A program made the translations under genes and the position numbers. This document shows positions 42,259 to 49,640 of a DNA stretch of 64,000 bases, piece by piece (the stretch's first letter is position 1; every line of letters begins with the position of its first letter). The notes beneath the pieces were generated by a model, which saw only the letters and a program-made list of their open reading frames with translations, had not been told where the DNA came from and ran no database searches. This DNA is from Cryobacterium psychrotolerans (GTDB lineage: Bacteria; Actinomycetota; Actinomycetes; Actinomycetales; Microbacteriaceae): positions 186,001 through 250,000 of the forward strand of contig NZ_FNFU01000001.1 of assembly GCF_900101115.1 (NCBI RefSeq), written 5' to 3'.

Positions 42259-43710
42259 ATGAAGCGTCGGACCTTCCTCATCGGGTCGGCGTCCGGGCTG
42301 TCCATTTTCGCGCTCACCGCGTGCACCGGCCCGTCACCGGTGCCCTCCATCAGCCCGTCCCCGTCGGAATCCCCGTCGCCGTCCCTCGTGCCCCGGCCGC
42401 AGGCCATGCGGCGCACCTCGTGGTCGAAGGATCCCTTTGCGCGCGGGTCGATGAGTTTCACGGCGGTCGGGGCGACGCCGGCGGATCGCACCACGCTGGC
42501 CACGCCCGTGCAGGACCGGGTGTTCTTCGCGGGCGAGGCCACGTCGGTCGAGCTGCCGGGCACCGTGCAGGGCGCCCGTGACTCGGGCCGCCGCGCCGCC
42601 CGGGAGGTCATGGCCGTCGCCGGCGCAGACGAGCGCATCGCCGTCGTCGGAGCGGGAATGGCCGGCATCACGGCTGCCGGGCTGCTCCGCGACGCCGGGT
42701 ACGACGTCGTCGTGATCGAGGCGCGCAAGCGCGTCGGTGGGCGGATCGCGACCGTCTCGGATCCGGACTGGCCGTTCCCGATCGAGCTCGGACCATCCTT
42801 CGTTCGCAACTCCACCGCGAGCCGGCTGGATGAGGACCTCGCCAGGGCCGGGGTGACCACCCTCCCGGTGCCCGGCGGCACGGAGACCCGCACACCGGCC
42901 GGCGCCATCGCGCCGGTGTCGCCGGTGGGCTCCGGTGCCGTGGCCGAGGCCATCGCCTGGGCGGCCGGCCAGCCGCAGGACGTGTCCGTCGCTGTGGCCC
43001 TCGTCGAATCGGGGGCCTCCGACCTGTCCGACACCCCCGGCGAAAACGGCGTCTCCGAGGTCGACTGGCTCGATCACGCCGTCGCCGGCGAGATCCAGCA
43101 GCTCTCCGGAGCCGAGGCGGGGCTGGTATCCGCGTGGTTCCCGCCGCAGGCCGGAACCGGCGACGACACCGCGGAAGACGGAACCTGGCAGGGAGACCGG
43201 ATCGTGCTCGGCGGGTACTCCACCCTCGTGTCCGAAGCCGCCGTGGACCTCGACCTGCTGGCCTCCAGCGCCGTGCGACGGATCGCCTACACCGACGAGG
43301 GCGTCAGCCTGCGGCTCGAGACCGGAGAATCACTCGGGGCCGACCGGGTGATCGTCACCGTCCCGCTCGGCGTGCTCAAGACCGACGCACTGGAGTTCGC
43401 GCCGCCGCTTCCGTTCGAGCACCGCGGGGCGATCGCCGCGCTCGGGATGGGCGTGCTCGACAAGGTGTGGTTGCGCTTCCCCGAGCCCTTCTGGGACACC
43501 GACGTCACGCTCTGGTCCGTCGTCGGCGGCGACTCCGGCTTCCAGGACTGGGTGAACCTCGAACCGCTCACCGGCGAGGCGGTGCTGATGGGCGTGGTGG
43601 CCGCCGACGACGCCCTGCGCCTGGCGAAGCTCGGCGACGACGACTTCCTGGCGGCCGCACTGGCCAGCCTCGAGCCGTTCGCCCTGCCCGTTCCCGAACC
43701 GACCGGCTAG
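42259..43710 (+). CDS. Circularly permuted FAD amine oxidase, Tat-type lipoprotein
   Basis: 483 residues. The N-terminus KRRTFLIGSASGLSIF has a twin-arginine motif, and LTAC a lipobox, so a folded, FAD-loaded enzyme is probably exported and anchored. After a Ser/Pro linker, residues 50-115 read SWSKDPFARGSMSF and RVFFAGEATSVELPGTVQGA, the motif normally found at the C-terminus of flavin amine oxidases. Only then comes the usual N-terminal Rossmann motif, RIAVVGAGMAGITAAGLL with EARKRVGGRI, and the middle domain. The protein stops at LASLEPFALPVPEP, where other family members enter the C-terminal motif. So the family order is rotated. All parts for FAD binding seem present. Substrate unknown. 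Confidence 0.9.
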   Translation: MKRRTFLIGSASGLSIFALTACTGPSPVPSISPSPSESPSPSLVPRPQAMRRTSWSKDPFARGSMSFTAVGATPADRTTLATPVQDRVFFAGEATSVELPGTVQGARDSGRRAAREVMAVAGADERIAVVGAGMAGITAAGLLRDAGYDVVVIEARKRVGGRIATVSDPDWPFPIELGPSFVRNSTASRLDEDLARAGVTTLPVPGGTETRTPAGAIAPVSPVGSGAVAEAIAWAAGQPQDVSVAVALVESGASDLSDTPGENGVSEVDWLDHAVAGEIQQLSGAEAGLVSAWFPPQAGTGDDTAEDGTWQGDRIVLGGYSTLVSEAAVDLDLLASSAVRRIAYTDEGVSLRLETGESLGADRVIVTVPLGVLKTDALEFAPPLPFEHRGAIAALGMGVLDKVWLRFPEPFWDTDVTLWSVVGGDSGFQDWVNLEPLTGEAVLMGVVAADDALRLAKLGDDDFLAAALASLEPFALPVPEPTG

Positions 43711-43716
43711 CCGGTC
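43701..43716. terminator. 16-bp perfect palindrome shared by two convergent stop codons
   Basis: GACCGGCTAGCCGGTC. The stops of the amine oxidase and of the leftward membrane protein overlap in the central CTAG, so both proteins end in Pro-Thr-Gly. Confidence 0.7.
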
Positions 43717-44390
43717 GGGCTCATCCACCGGGGCGCCCAGCGGAGCTTCGTCAGGGCGATCAGGCCCGCCGCGACGCCGGTCATCAGGGCCACGGCGAGC
43801 GCGCAGTACAGCACGGTTTCGAGGGGGCCGCTGACCTGCACGGGGTCGAGGAAGAAGTACGGATACCAGCCGACCCCGGCCCCGCGGACCAGGGTGAAGA
43901 CGCCCCACAGCAGCGGGTACACCACAATCCAGGCGAGGGGCTTCCAGGTCAGGCGCGCCTTCCCGAAGTCGAGCATCCAGTCCAGAAGGGCGAAGGTCGG
44001 GATCCAGAAATGCAGGAGCTGGCTCGACCAGGGAACCTCGATCGTGTAATCGCGGGTCGATGACTGGATGACGATGCTGAGGAAGACGATCCCGGACACC
44101 ACCATGTAGCTCGTCACCAGCACCCGGAGGATGTCGAGCCAGGGCGGATCCACCGGGCGCCGGAACGCGATCCGGGCGGCCGTGAAGAAGAGGACGACCC
44201 CGGCGATGGCACTCTGCACCGTGAAGTAGCTGAAGAAGTTGCTGGTGACGAACGTGGCGAAGCCGAGCACATAGTCGAAGTCGCCCACGAGGGCCGTAAT
44301 CAGGATCAGAGCCAACAGGATGCGGGCGACACCGAAGATCTTGCGTACCTCCACGCGCGTTCGGCGGGGGCCGAACGTTCGCAGGGGCAT
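43707..44390 (-). CDS. Pr6Pr/FAR-17a-like membrane protein
   Basis: 227 residues, six membrane helices. SNFFSYFTVQSAIAGVVLFF near residue 50 and LLHFWIPTFALLDWMLD, with WKPLAWIVVYPLLWGVFTLV and a Gly/Trp/Tyr-Pro-Tyr segment, match the Pr6Pr family of uncharacterised membrane proteins (relatives of FAR-17a/AIG1 esterases). The last helix ends close to the stop. ATG 44390 has TAGCGT 6 nt upstream, a leaderless layout. Function unknown. Confidence 0.75.
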   Translation of the reverse strand: MPLRTFGPRRTRVEVRKIFGVARILLALILITALVGDFDYVLGFATFVTSNFFSYFTVQSAIAGVVLFFTAARIAFRRPVDPPWLDILRVLVTSYMVVSGIVFLSIVIQSSTRDYTIEVPWSSQLLHFWIPTFALLDWMLDFGKARLTWKPLAWIVVYPLLWGVFTLVRGAGVGWYPYFFLDPVQVSGPLETVLYCALAVALMTGVAAGLIALTKLRWAPRWMSPTG

Positions 44391-44396
44391 GCTGCC

Positions 44397-44402
44397 ACGC
44401 TA
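44397..44402 (-). promoter_or_regulatory. -10 box of a leaderless promoter
   Basis: TAGCGT, 6 nt before the ATG at 44390 of the Pr6Pr-like gene; no ribosome-binding site lies between them. Confidence 0.5.
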
Positions 44403-44524
44403 CGCCCCTCCGGTCCGGGCGGGGGACGCCGGGCGGGACCCCGGGATTCGGGGGTCGACCGGCGCCGCCTCGCGGAGTAGCGTCGGAACAAATCACGGCG
44501 GACGCCGAAGGGAGCCGACCAGGC

Positions 44525-45490
44525 ATGTCATCACTGACGAACTACGGCCAGGCGATTGCGGCCACGACCATGGCCATCCAGGAGTTGCTCGCGTCACCGC
44601 CGCTCAACCTGCAGGTCACCGCACGCACCCCGCATTCGACGCGGGTCGGCGTGAGCGGGCCGTCCATGAATCTCTTCCTCTACAGCGACGGCCTGATCAG
44701 CTATCGCGAGGAAACCGAGCGGCACGGCCAGAGCCGGATGATCGCGGAGCTCCACTACCTCGTCACCGCGTACCCCGGCGACGACGCCGACGCCGATGCC
44801 GCAAGCCACCAGGCCTACGGCGCCGCCCGGGCCGCCATCGAGCGCCACCCCGTGGTTCCCGTGCAGGTCGCACCGGGCGACACCCTCCAGGTCTGGCTCA
44901 CCCCGACGCCGATGACGGTGGAGGTGATGTCGGCCCTGTGGCTGGCGTTCGCCTCACCGCTCCGGCTGTCGTTTGGGATCATGGCCGCCTTCACCCTGGA
45001 CGCCTCAGAGGGGCCGGTCGCGATCGGCACGATCCGCGACGTCGTCACGGCGTCGGGAGCCGGCAGGCTCGCCGTGTTCAGCGGGCCGGATGACGCGGCG
45101 AAGTCCGCGGGGGCGGCATCCGTCGCCCAGGCGCTCGGCAAGCCCGTGCTGCAGGTCCCGCTGGGCGAGATCGTCAGCGCCTACCTGGTCGAGACCGAGG
45201 GCAAGCTCGCCAGACTCTTCGCCCAGCCCGAGAACGCAGGTGGCGTGCTGCTGATCACGGAGGCGGACTCGCTGTTCGGCGTACGCCCGGAGGCCCTCGA
45301 CATTCAGGACCCCTACGCCGATGTCGACGTGGCGCAGGTGCTCGAACTCCTCGCGCGTGCCCCCGGACCGGTGATCATCGCCGTGCGCGTGTCGATCGGT
45401 CCGGAACTGGCCGACCGGGCCGCGGTGGAGGTGCAGTTCCCGCCGGCCGACCCCGGGCCGGAGACGCCGGAGTCTCCGCCCGCCCCCTGA
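44525..45490 (+). CDS. Orphan DUF4255 (Pvc16-like) domain fused to a degenerate AAA ATPase
   Basis: 321 residues. Residues 1-165 have the DUF4255 pattern: MAIQELLASPPLNLQVTAR, MNLFLYSDGLISYREE, ELHYLVTAYPGDDAD, then VWLTPTPMTVEVMSALWLAF. DUF4255 proteins (Pvc16/Afp16 group) sit at the distal end of the tube of extracellular contractile injection systems. Residues 180-300 look like the AAA partner of those systems (Pvc15): GEIVSAYLVETEGKLARLF, GGVLLITEADSLFG, PYADVDVAQVLELLAR. The Walker A loop is SGPDDAAKSAG rather than GPPGTGKT, and the Walker B Asp-Glu is Thr-Glu, so ATP hydrolysis is doubtful. No sheath, tube or baseplate gene is nearby. Pro-rich tail. Confidence 0.75.
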   Translation: MSSLTNYGQAIAATTMAIQELLASPPLNLQVTARTPHSTRVGVSGPSMNLFLYSDGLISYREETERHGQSRMIAELHYLVTAYPGDDADADAASHQAYGAARAAIERHPVVPVQVAPGDTLQVWLTPTPMTVEVMSALWLAFASPLRLSFGIMAAFTLDASEGPVAIGTIRDVVTASGAGRLAVFSGPDDAAKSAGAASVAQALGKPVLQVPLGEIVSAYLVETEGKLARLFAQPENAGGVLLITEADSLFGVRPEALDIQDPYADVDVAQVLELLARAPGPVIIAVRVSIGPELADRAAVEVQFPPADPGPETPESPPAP

Positions 45491-45524
45491 CCACCGCGCG
45501 CTCCACTCCCAGTCTGCACTCCCA

Positions 45525-45585
45525 GTTGAGTTGCGGAGAAACACCCTTCATTTCGCAATTGAAGGTACTTTCTCCGCAACTCAAC
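45525..45585. repeat. Intergenic palindrome, GAGTTGCGGA family (copy C)
   Basis: Outer arms 45525-45541 and 45569-45585 are perfectly complementary (GTTGAGTTGCGGAGAAA), with an inner CCTTCA/TGAAGG stem. It lies between convergent genes. The core is the same as that of copies A and B, 39 kb away. Confidence 0.85.
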
Positions 45586-45600
45586 GAGGAACGCGTCCGC

Positions 45601-46020
45601 TCAGCGTGCTGGTCGAGCTGCGCGAGGCGGATCCAGGATGCCCTGAAGGAGCAGCACGAGCACGAGCTCGAGCAGGCCGATGCCGAAGTAGACCGCCTGA
45701 AGCACGCTGAAGGGGATGACGACCATCTGCACGAAGATCCAGACGAGGATCCCGCACCCCGCCACCGCGCTCGCCGCGTCCGCCCAGCGCTGCCGCCGCA
45801 GCAGCAGGAGCCAGGCGACCAGGTGGGTGCCGCCGACCACGACGAGCAGGATGAGGCCGGGCAGCAGGTAGGAATCAAACGGCGAGCCCTCGAGGTACTC
45901 GGGCTGCGGTGTGATGCCGAGGGAGCCGATGCTCGGCCCGAACATCAGGGCGAAGCCGCCGGCGGCCGAGGTGAGCGCCACCAGGGCCTGGATGACGAGG
46001 AGCGAGCCGCGCCAGACCAT
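45601..46020 (-). CDS. Small four-helix membrane protein of unknown function
   Basis: 139 residues: LLVIQALVALTSAAGGFALM, LLPGLILLVVVGGTHLVAWL, a third helix at 80-105 and LELVLVLLLQGIL near the end. The loop PEYLEGSPFDSYLLPG is polar. It starts 12 nt after the stop of the DUF429 gene in the same direction, so it is probably co-transcribed with it. No family recognised. Confidence 0.7.
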   Translation of the reverse strand: MVWRGSLLVIQALVALTSAAGGFALMFGPSIGSLGITPQPEYLEGSPFDSYLLPGLILLVVVGGTHLVAWLLLLRRQRWADAASAVAGCGILVWIFVQMVVIPFSVLQAVYFGIGLLELVLVLLLQGILDPPRAARPAR

Positions 46021-46032
46021 CGCCAGACCCGG

Positions 46033-46881
46033 TCAACCCAGGGCGGCGAGCCGGGCGAAGCTGGGATCGCGGCGCTGTTCGGGCCGTGCGGGGGCGATGA
46101 TCGTGGCCCGGTGCCCGTCGACGGACGGGGTGTCATCCGCCCCGAGCACCTGGCTTCGCCCGGCACCGTGCAGCCACCAGAGTGACGCGGTCCAGGCGCT
46201 GATCAGCGCGTCGATGAGGTCTTCGCGGTGCTTGTAGTCCCGGTCGAGCAGCGGGGAGCATTCGGTCACGAGCGTGTCGGTCAACGGATGCGACGCCAGG
46301 TTCAGCGGCGGCGACGCGTCGGCCAGGCGCCACATGCGTTCGATCAGGTCGTCGCAGACCAGCGCGCGGGCGAGGCGCCGGTCCTGGACCGGCAGCGCCA
46401 CCCCCATCCGCTTGTAGCGCGGGCGCTTGTCGTCGTAGCCAAACTCCGGGGCGCCGACGAGGGTCGTGTACGGGTAGCACTCGAAGAAGGTGGGTCGGGC
46501 GGGGTCCGGCTGCTCGAGGCCGTCCGTGTAGGTCCAGCCGGCGGCTTCGAGGCGCTTGCGCAGGGAGACGCCGCCCTGCCAGGGCCGGCCGAGATTCGAC
46601 GCGTTCGCCGCGACGTGCCAGCGACCGTAGCGGCTGCCCGTTTCGCGTTCGCACAGGCGCATCCCGGTGGGGTTGTTCACGACCAACGGGGCGTCAATGG
46701 CCAGCACCGCACCCGGCTCGACCATCGACCCGATCCAGTCGAGCACGGCATCCGTACCCCTGGCCCAGCCGGCGTCGATCACCGTACCGGTTTCGTCGAT
46801 GCAGGCCAGGCCTGTTTCATTGGCCGGGCGGGCGTCGCTGGCTTCGGCCCACGCCAAGTCGACCCCGAGGAAACGTGTCAT
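46033..46881 (-). CDS. DUF429-domain protein (RNase H-like fold)
   Basis: 282 residues from ATG 46881. FLGVDLAWAEAS at the start, VLAIDAPLVVNNPTGMRLCE, a FFECYPYTTL segment and HREDLIDALISAWTASL near the end follow the DUF429 pattern: a first-strand Asp, a second Asp-Ala-Pro, and a late acidic pair, like an RNase H-type nuclease site. Biochemical role not established. An upstream GTG (46896) is possible, but the fold begins directly after ATG 46881. It sits downstream of rnhA with a hairpin between. Confidence 0.8.
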   Translation of the reverse strand: MTRFLGVDLAWAEASDARPANETGLACIDETGTVIDAGWARGTDAVLDWIGSMVEPGAVLAIDAPLVVNNPTGMRLCERETGSRYGRWHVAANASNLGRPWQGGVSLRKRLEAAGWTYTDGLEQPDPARPTFFECYPYTTLVGAPEFGYDDKRPRYKRMGVALPVQDRRLARALVCDDLIERMWRLADASPPLNLASHPLTDTLVTECSPLLDRDYKHREDLIDALISAWTASLWWLHGAGRSQVLGADDTPSVDGHRATIIAPARPEQRRDPSFARLAALG

Positions 46882-46897
46882 AGCTATGGATAACACA

Positions 46898-46912
46898 GGC
46901 CCCGCCGGGGCC
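46898..46912 (-). terminator. Small GC hairpin after rnhA
   Basis: GGCCCC-GCC-GGGGCC, 78 nt after the rnhA stop and 16 nt before the DUF429 start. No T-run follows, so termination is uncertain. Confidence 0.4.
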
Positions 46913-46990
46913 GCCCGGGATAGCGGAACGGAACGGCCGCCGATACAATGCGGGCGCGCGGTGCCCCGGTGCCGGGTGTCTCGCGCCGGC

Positions 46991-47569
46991 TCAGGTGTCG
47001 TCGGAGAACGAGAAGAGCAACGGCTGCGCGGTCACCGGCTGCGGGCGGGCCGCGCGCGGTGCGGCCGGTGCGATGATGGTCCGCGGCGCGGGCCGTGAAT
47101 CCCCCGGGCGCACCCAACCCGGCCCGGCCGGAACGGCGAGGTTGCGCTGGTAGGCCTCGGAGACCGCGCGGGCCCGGGCATCCGCGCCTTCGTTGAGCGG
47201 GTGGTTTGCGTGCCCCTTGACCCACTCGAACCGGTACCGACGGCCCACGAGCACCGCGTCGATTTCGATGAGCTGGTCCAGGTTCATGACGGGCTTCCCG
47301 TCGGCCTTGCGCCAGCCCTTGGCCTTCCAGCCGCGCATCCATTTGGTGACCGAGTTGATCACGTACTGGCTGTCGCAGATGACGAGCAGCTCGTCGTCGA
47401 GGTGCGCGGTGGCGCGGAACAACTCGAGCACGGCCTGGAGCTCACCCTGGTTGTTGGTGGCGTGCTTCCAGCCGCCGGCTCCCCAGCAGGAATCGTCGAC
47501 GTACCAGGCCCACCCGGCCGGACCGGGGTTACCGAGGGCCGAACCGTCGGCAGCGGCGATGATCGTCAT
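46991..47569 (-). CDS. rnhA: Ribonuclease HI
   Basis: 192 residues. The catalytic carboxylates are all present: Asp in AAADGSALGNPGPAGW, Glu in ATNNQGELQAVLE, Asp in LLVICDSQYVINSV, and the final VKGHANHPLNEGADARA with His and Asp. It removes RNA from RNA-DNA hybrids. After residue 145 there is a 45-residue Pro- and Ala-rich tail not needed for activity. ATG 47569 has GGAAAGG upstream. Confidence 0.95.
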   Translation of the reverse strand: MTIIAAADGSALGNPGPAGWAWYVDDSCWGAGGWKHATNNQGELQAVLELFRATAHLDDELLVICDSQYVINSVTKWMRGWKAKGWRKADGKPVMNLDQLIEIDAVLVGRRYRFEWVKGHANHPLNEGADARARAVSEAYQRNLAVPAGPGWVRPGDSRPAPRTIIAPAAPRAARPQPVTAQPLLFSFSDDT

Positions 47570-47656
47570 GCGAGCCTTTCCAGGTGGCCTGCCGGGGTGC
47601 AGGGCCTCTCCAGTGTGCCATCCCGCGAGGTCCGGATCGTCACACCCGCGTCGGTC

Positions 47657-47662
47657 TAGAGT
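47657..47662 (+). promoter_or_regulatory. -10 box of leaderless moaD
   Basis: TAGAGT, exactly 6 nt before GTG 47669. The context TCTAGAGTGAGGATGTG closely resembles CCTAGAATGAGCGTGTG before modB. Confidence 0.55.
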
Positions 47663-47668
47663 GAGGAT

Positions 47669-47926
47669 GTGACATCAACCATGAGCGTGCAGGTGCGGTA
47701 TTTCGCGGCGGCGGCCGAGGTCGCCGACTGCGACGAAGAGACGGTTCTGCTGCCTCTCGGCGCGACCGTCGGCCAGTTGCGCGCCGAACTCTCGCACCGT
47801 CACGGGCCGGGCATGGAGGCCGTGATGGCCTCCGGATCGTTCCTCGTCGACTCCGTCGTCAGCCGTGACCCGGCCCGCCCGGTGGGCGCGCGGGTCGACG
47901 TACTCCCGCCCTTCGCCGGCGGCTAG
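47669..47926 (+). CDS. moaD: MoaD, small subunit of molybdopterin synthase
   Basis: 85 residues, ubiquitin-like fold: VQVRYFAAAAEVADCDEE, then a helix with TVGQLRAELSHRHG, and the C-terminal VDVLPPFAGG whose terminal Gly-Gly carries the thiocarboxylate. It donates sulfur to precursor Z together with MoaE. GTG 47669 is favoured because a TAGAGT box sits 6 nt upstream; ATG 47681 is the alternative and would lose four residues. It is separated from moaE by a foreign-looking phosphoesterase gene. Confidence 0.9.
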   Translation: MTSTMSVQVRYFAAAAEVADCDEETVLLPLGATVGQLRAELSHRHGPGMEAVMASGSFLVDSVVSRDPARPVGARVDVLPPFAGG

Positions 47927-48007
47927 CGCGTATCTCCGACAGCCTGACGAGCCGGGGAGATCGCGCCGCGCGGGCCGGCTTGCCGTACTCCGTGGTTACG
48001 GAATGCG

Positions 48008-48955
48008 TCAGCGGGCGACGGCCGGTACGTCGAGCGCGAGGTCCGGTTGACGGCCATAACCATCGATGCGTACCTTGTCCTCCTGCACAGTGACGACCGC
48101 ATACGCGTTGGCGGGGTGCGCCTCTTCGACCATCCCCTTCAGCGTTACGTAATGGATTCCGTTGACTACTTGATAGGCGCCTGCGTGGTAATGACCGTTG
48201 ATGTAGGCCACCACGTTGTCATGAGACTCCAACGCCTCCTGGATTGCTGGAGCGTCCCACGCATTTTCGGTGTGTCCTCCTTCGACGGGCATGTGACCGA
48301 AGACGATGGCCTTCTGCCCCTTTTCTTCGGCGTCGGCGAGGGTCTCATTCAGCCAGGTCATTTGCTCTTCACCCAGTGCGCCGTTCCACGTTTGAGCGTT
48401 ATCCGCACCCTCGTTGCGTAGCCCCTCAAGTATTGTCTCGGCCTCTGTGTAATCTGCGGAGCCAGGCTCATTCGCGTAGAGCGATATGTCGTTATTGTCG
48501 AGCATGATGAAACGCCACTTCTGGTGGGTGACGTCGTAGTACTCGTTGGGCATATCGAGCAGCGAGACTGCTCTTTCACTCGACAGCCCAGAAGGGAAGT
48601 CGTGATTGCCCAGCAAGTTGTATCGTGGGCCCTCGATTTGATTCAAGATCGGAAGGATCGTATCGAAGCTCGCCGGATCGCGATCGATAAGGTCCCCGAC
48701 CTGGACGGTGAAGTCCACTTTGGACTTGTTGATGGTCTCAGCCGCCTCGGCGAGTTTCTGCGTGGAATCGGCGTAGTACCGGGTACCCCTCGCGGGTCCG
48801 TCCCAATACTGGGGATCCGCGATCAGCCCGAACGAGAATGCTGCGCTGCTATTGGGAGCGGGCGAATCTTGCCGGTCCTGGTGCGCTGCGACTGCCGGGG
48901 CAGCCATCAGCGACAAACTGAGCGCTGTTCCGAAGAGCTTGGATAGGGCATGCAT
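48008..48955 (-). CDS. Secreted ADP-ribose/CDP-alcohol diphosphatase-like metallophosphoesterase
   Basis: 315 residues from ATG 48955, with GAGG 5 nt upstream and a clear signal peptide (ALSLSLMAAPAVAAHQ). The calcineurin-like metal site is complete: FGLIADPQYWD, QVGDLIDRD, LLGNHDF, VFGHMP and YINGHYHAG. FRYY-type spacing, QKWRFIMLDNNDISLY, NGALGEEQMTWLNETLADAE and HYVTLKGMVEEA follow the Mn-dependent ADPRM branch, which splits ADP-ribose, CDP-choline and similar compounds. Animal and bacterial relatives are mostly cytosolic; this one should be exported. Hand-counted GC over 48421-48540 is about 53 percent, against about 75 percent over 51001-51060, so it is probably acquired. It interrupts the molybdenum genes. 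Confidence 0.82.
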   Translation of the reverse strand: MHALSKLFGTALSLSLMAAPAVAAHQDRQDSPAPNSSAAFSFGLIADPQYWDGPARGTRYYADSTQKLAEAAETINKSKVDFTVQVGDLIDRDPASFDTILPILNQIEGPRYNLLGNHDFPSGLSSERAVSLLDMPNEYYDVTHQKWRFIMLDNNDISLYANEPGSADYTEAETILEGLRNEGADNAQTWNGALGEEQMTWLNETLADAEEKGQKAIVFGHMPVEGGHTENAWDAPAIQEALESHDNVVAYINGHYHAGAYQVVNGIHYVTLKGMVEEAHPANAYAVVTVQEDKVRIDGYGRQPDLALDVPAVAR

Positions 48956-49226
48956 GGTGACCTCAGATATGTCTCGGGGCTTTTTTGGGGAACCACCCAA
49001 TTGCACCAAATCAGACTTACGGCCGGTTTGACCTCCGATATATACCAAGTGAACGGGGCTGGAACAGAGTACGGACCGAGCAGCAACGCACGCACACGGA
49101 CCCGACCCCGGCATCGGCCGCAAAAAAGAGATTAGGTCGGCGTCCAAGGCGAGCGGTGCCGATGGGTCGTTTCGATTGGTGAGGATCGCAGCCGCGGTCG
49201 TTTTTAGCCGGCGCGGCGCTCACTGG

Positions 49227-49640
49227 CTAGAGGCCGACCCATTCCGAGCTGCCGGCGGGGAAGTGCTGGCGTTTCCAGATCGGCACGGTGAGCTTGATCA
49301 CCTCGACGAGCTCGGCGCACGCGGCGAAGGCCTCCGCGCGGTGCGGGGCGGCCACGGCGGCGACCAGCGCGATGTCGCCGACCCGCAGCGGGCCGGTGCG
49401 GTGGATGGCGGCGACCCTGAGTCCGGTGCGGGCGGCGACGCCCTCGCAGCACTCGCGCAGGAAACGCTCGGCCTCCGGATGCGCCTGGTAGTCCAGCGCG
49501 GTCACGGCCCGGTCCTGATCGTGGTTGCGCACGATCCCCTGGAAGGACACCACGGCCCCGTTCTCGGCGGAGAGCACGAAGTCGTCCACGGCGTGCGGGT
49601 CAATGGGTTCCGCCGAGATGGCGGCCAGCACGTCAGCCAC
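49227..49640 (-). CDS. moaE: MoaE, large subunit of molybdopterin synthase
   Basis: 137 residues. GAVVSFQGIVRNHDQDR, VGDIALVAAVAAPHRAEAF and the C-terminal KLTVPIWKRQHFPAGSSEW with the active lysines are diagnostic. It forms the heterotetramer with MoaD that builds the dithiolene of molybdopterin. GTG start 49640 overlaps the moaCB stop by 8 nt. Confidence 0.95.
   Translation of the reverse strand: MADVLAAISAEPIDPHAVDDFVLSAENGAVVSFQGIVRNHDQDRAVTALDYQAHPEAERFLRECCEGVAARTGLRVAAIHRTGPLRVGDIALVAAVAAPHRAEAFAACAELVEVIKLTVPIWKRQHFPAGSSEWVGL

Noticed and set aside
44525..45490. Evidence for a complete contractile injection system here
   Set aside because: No sheath, tube, spike, baseplate or LysM genes on either side; only the one fusion gene.
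48008..48955. Generic alkaline or purple acid phosphatase
   Set aside because: The order and text of the motifs follow the ADPRM branch from start to end, not PhoD or purple acid phosphatases.
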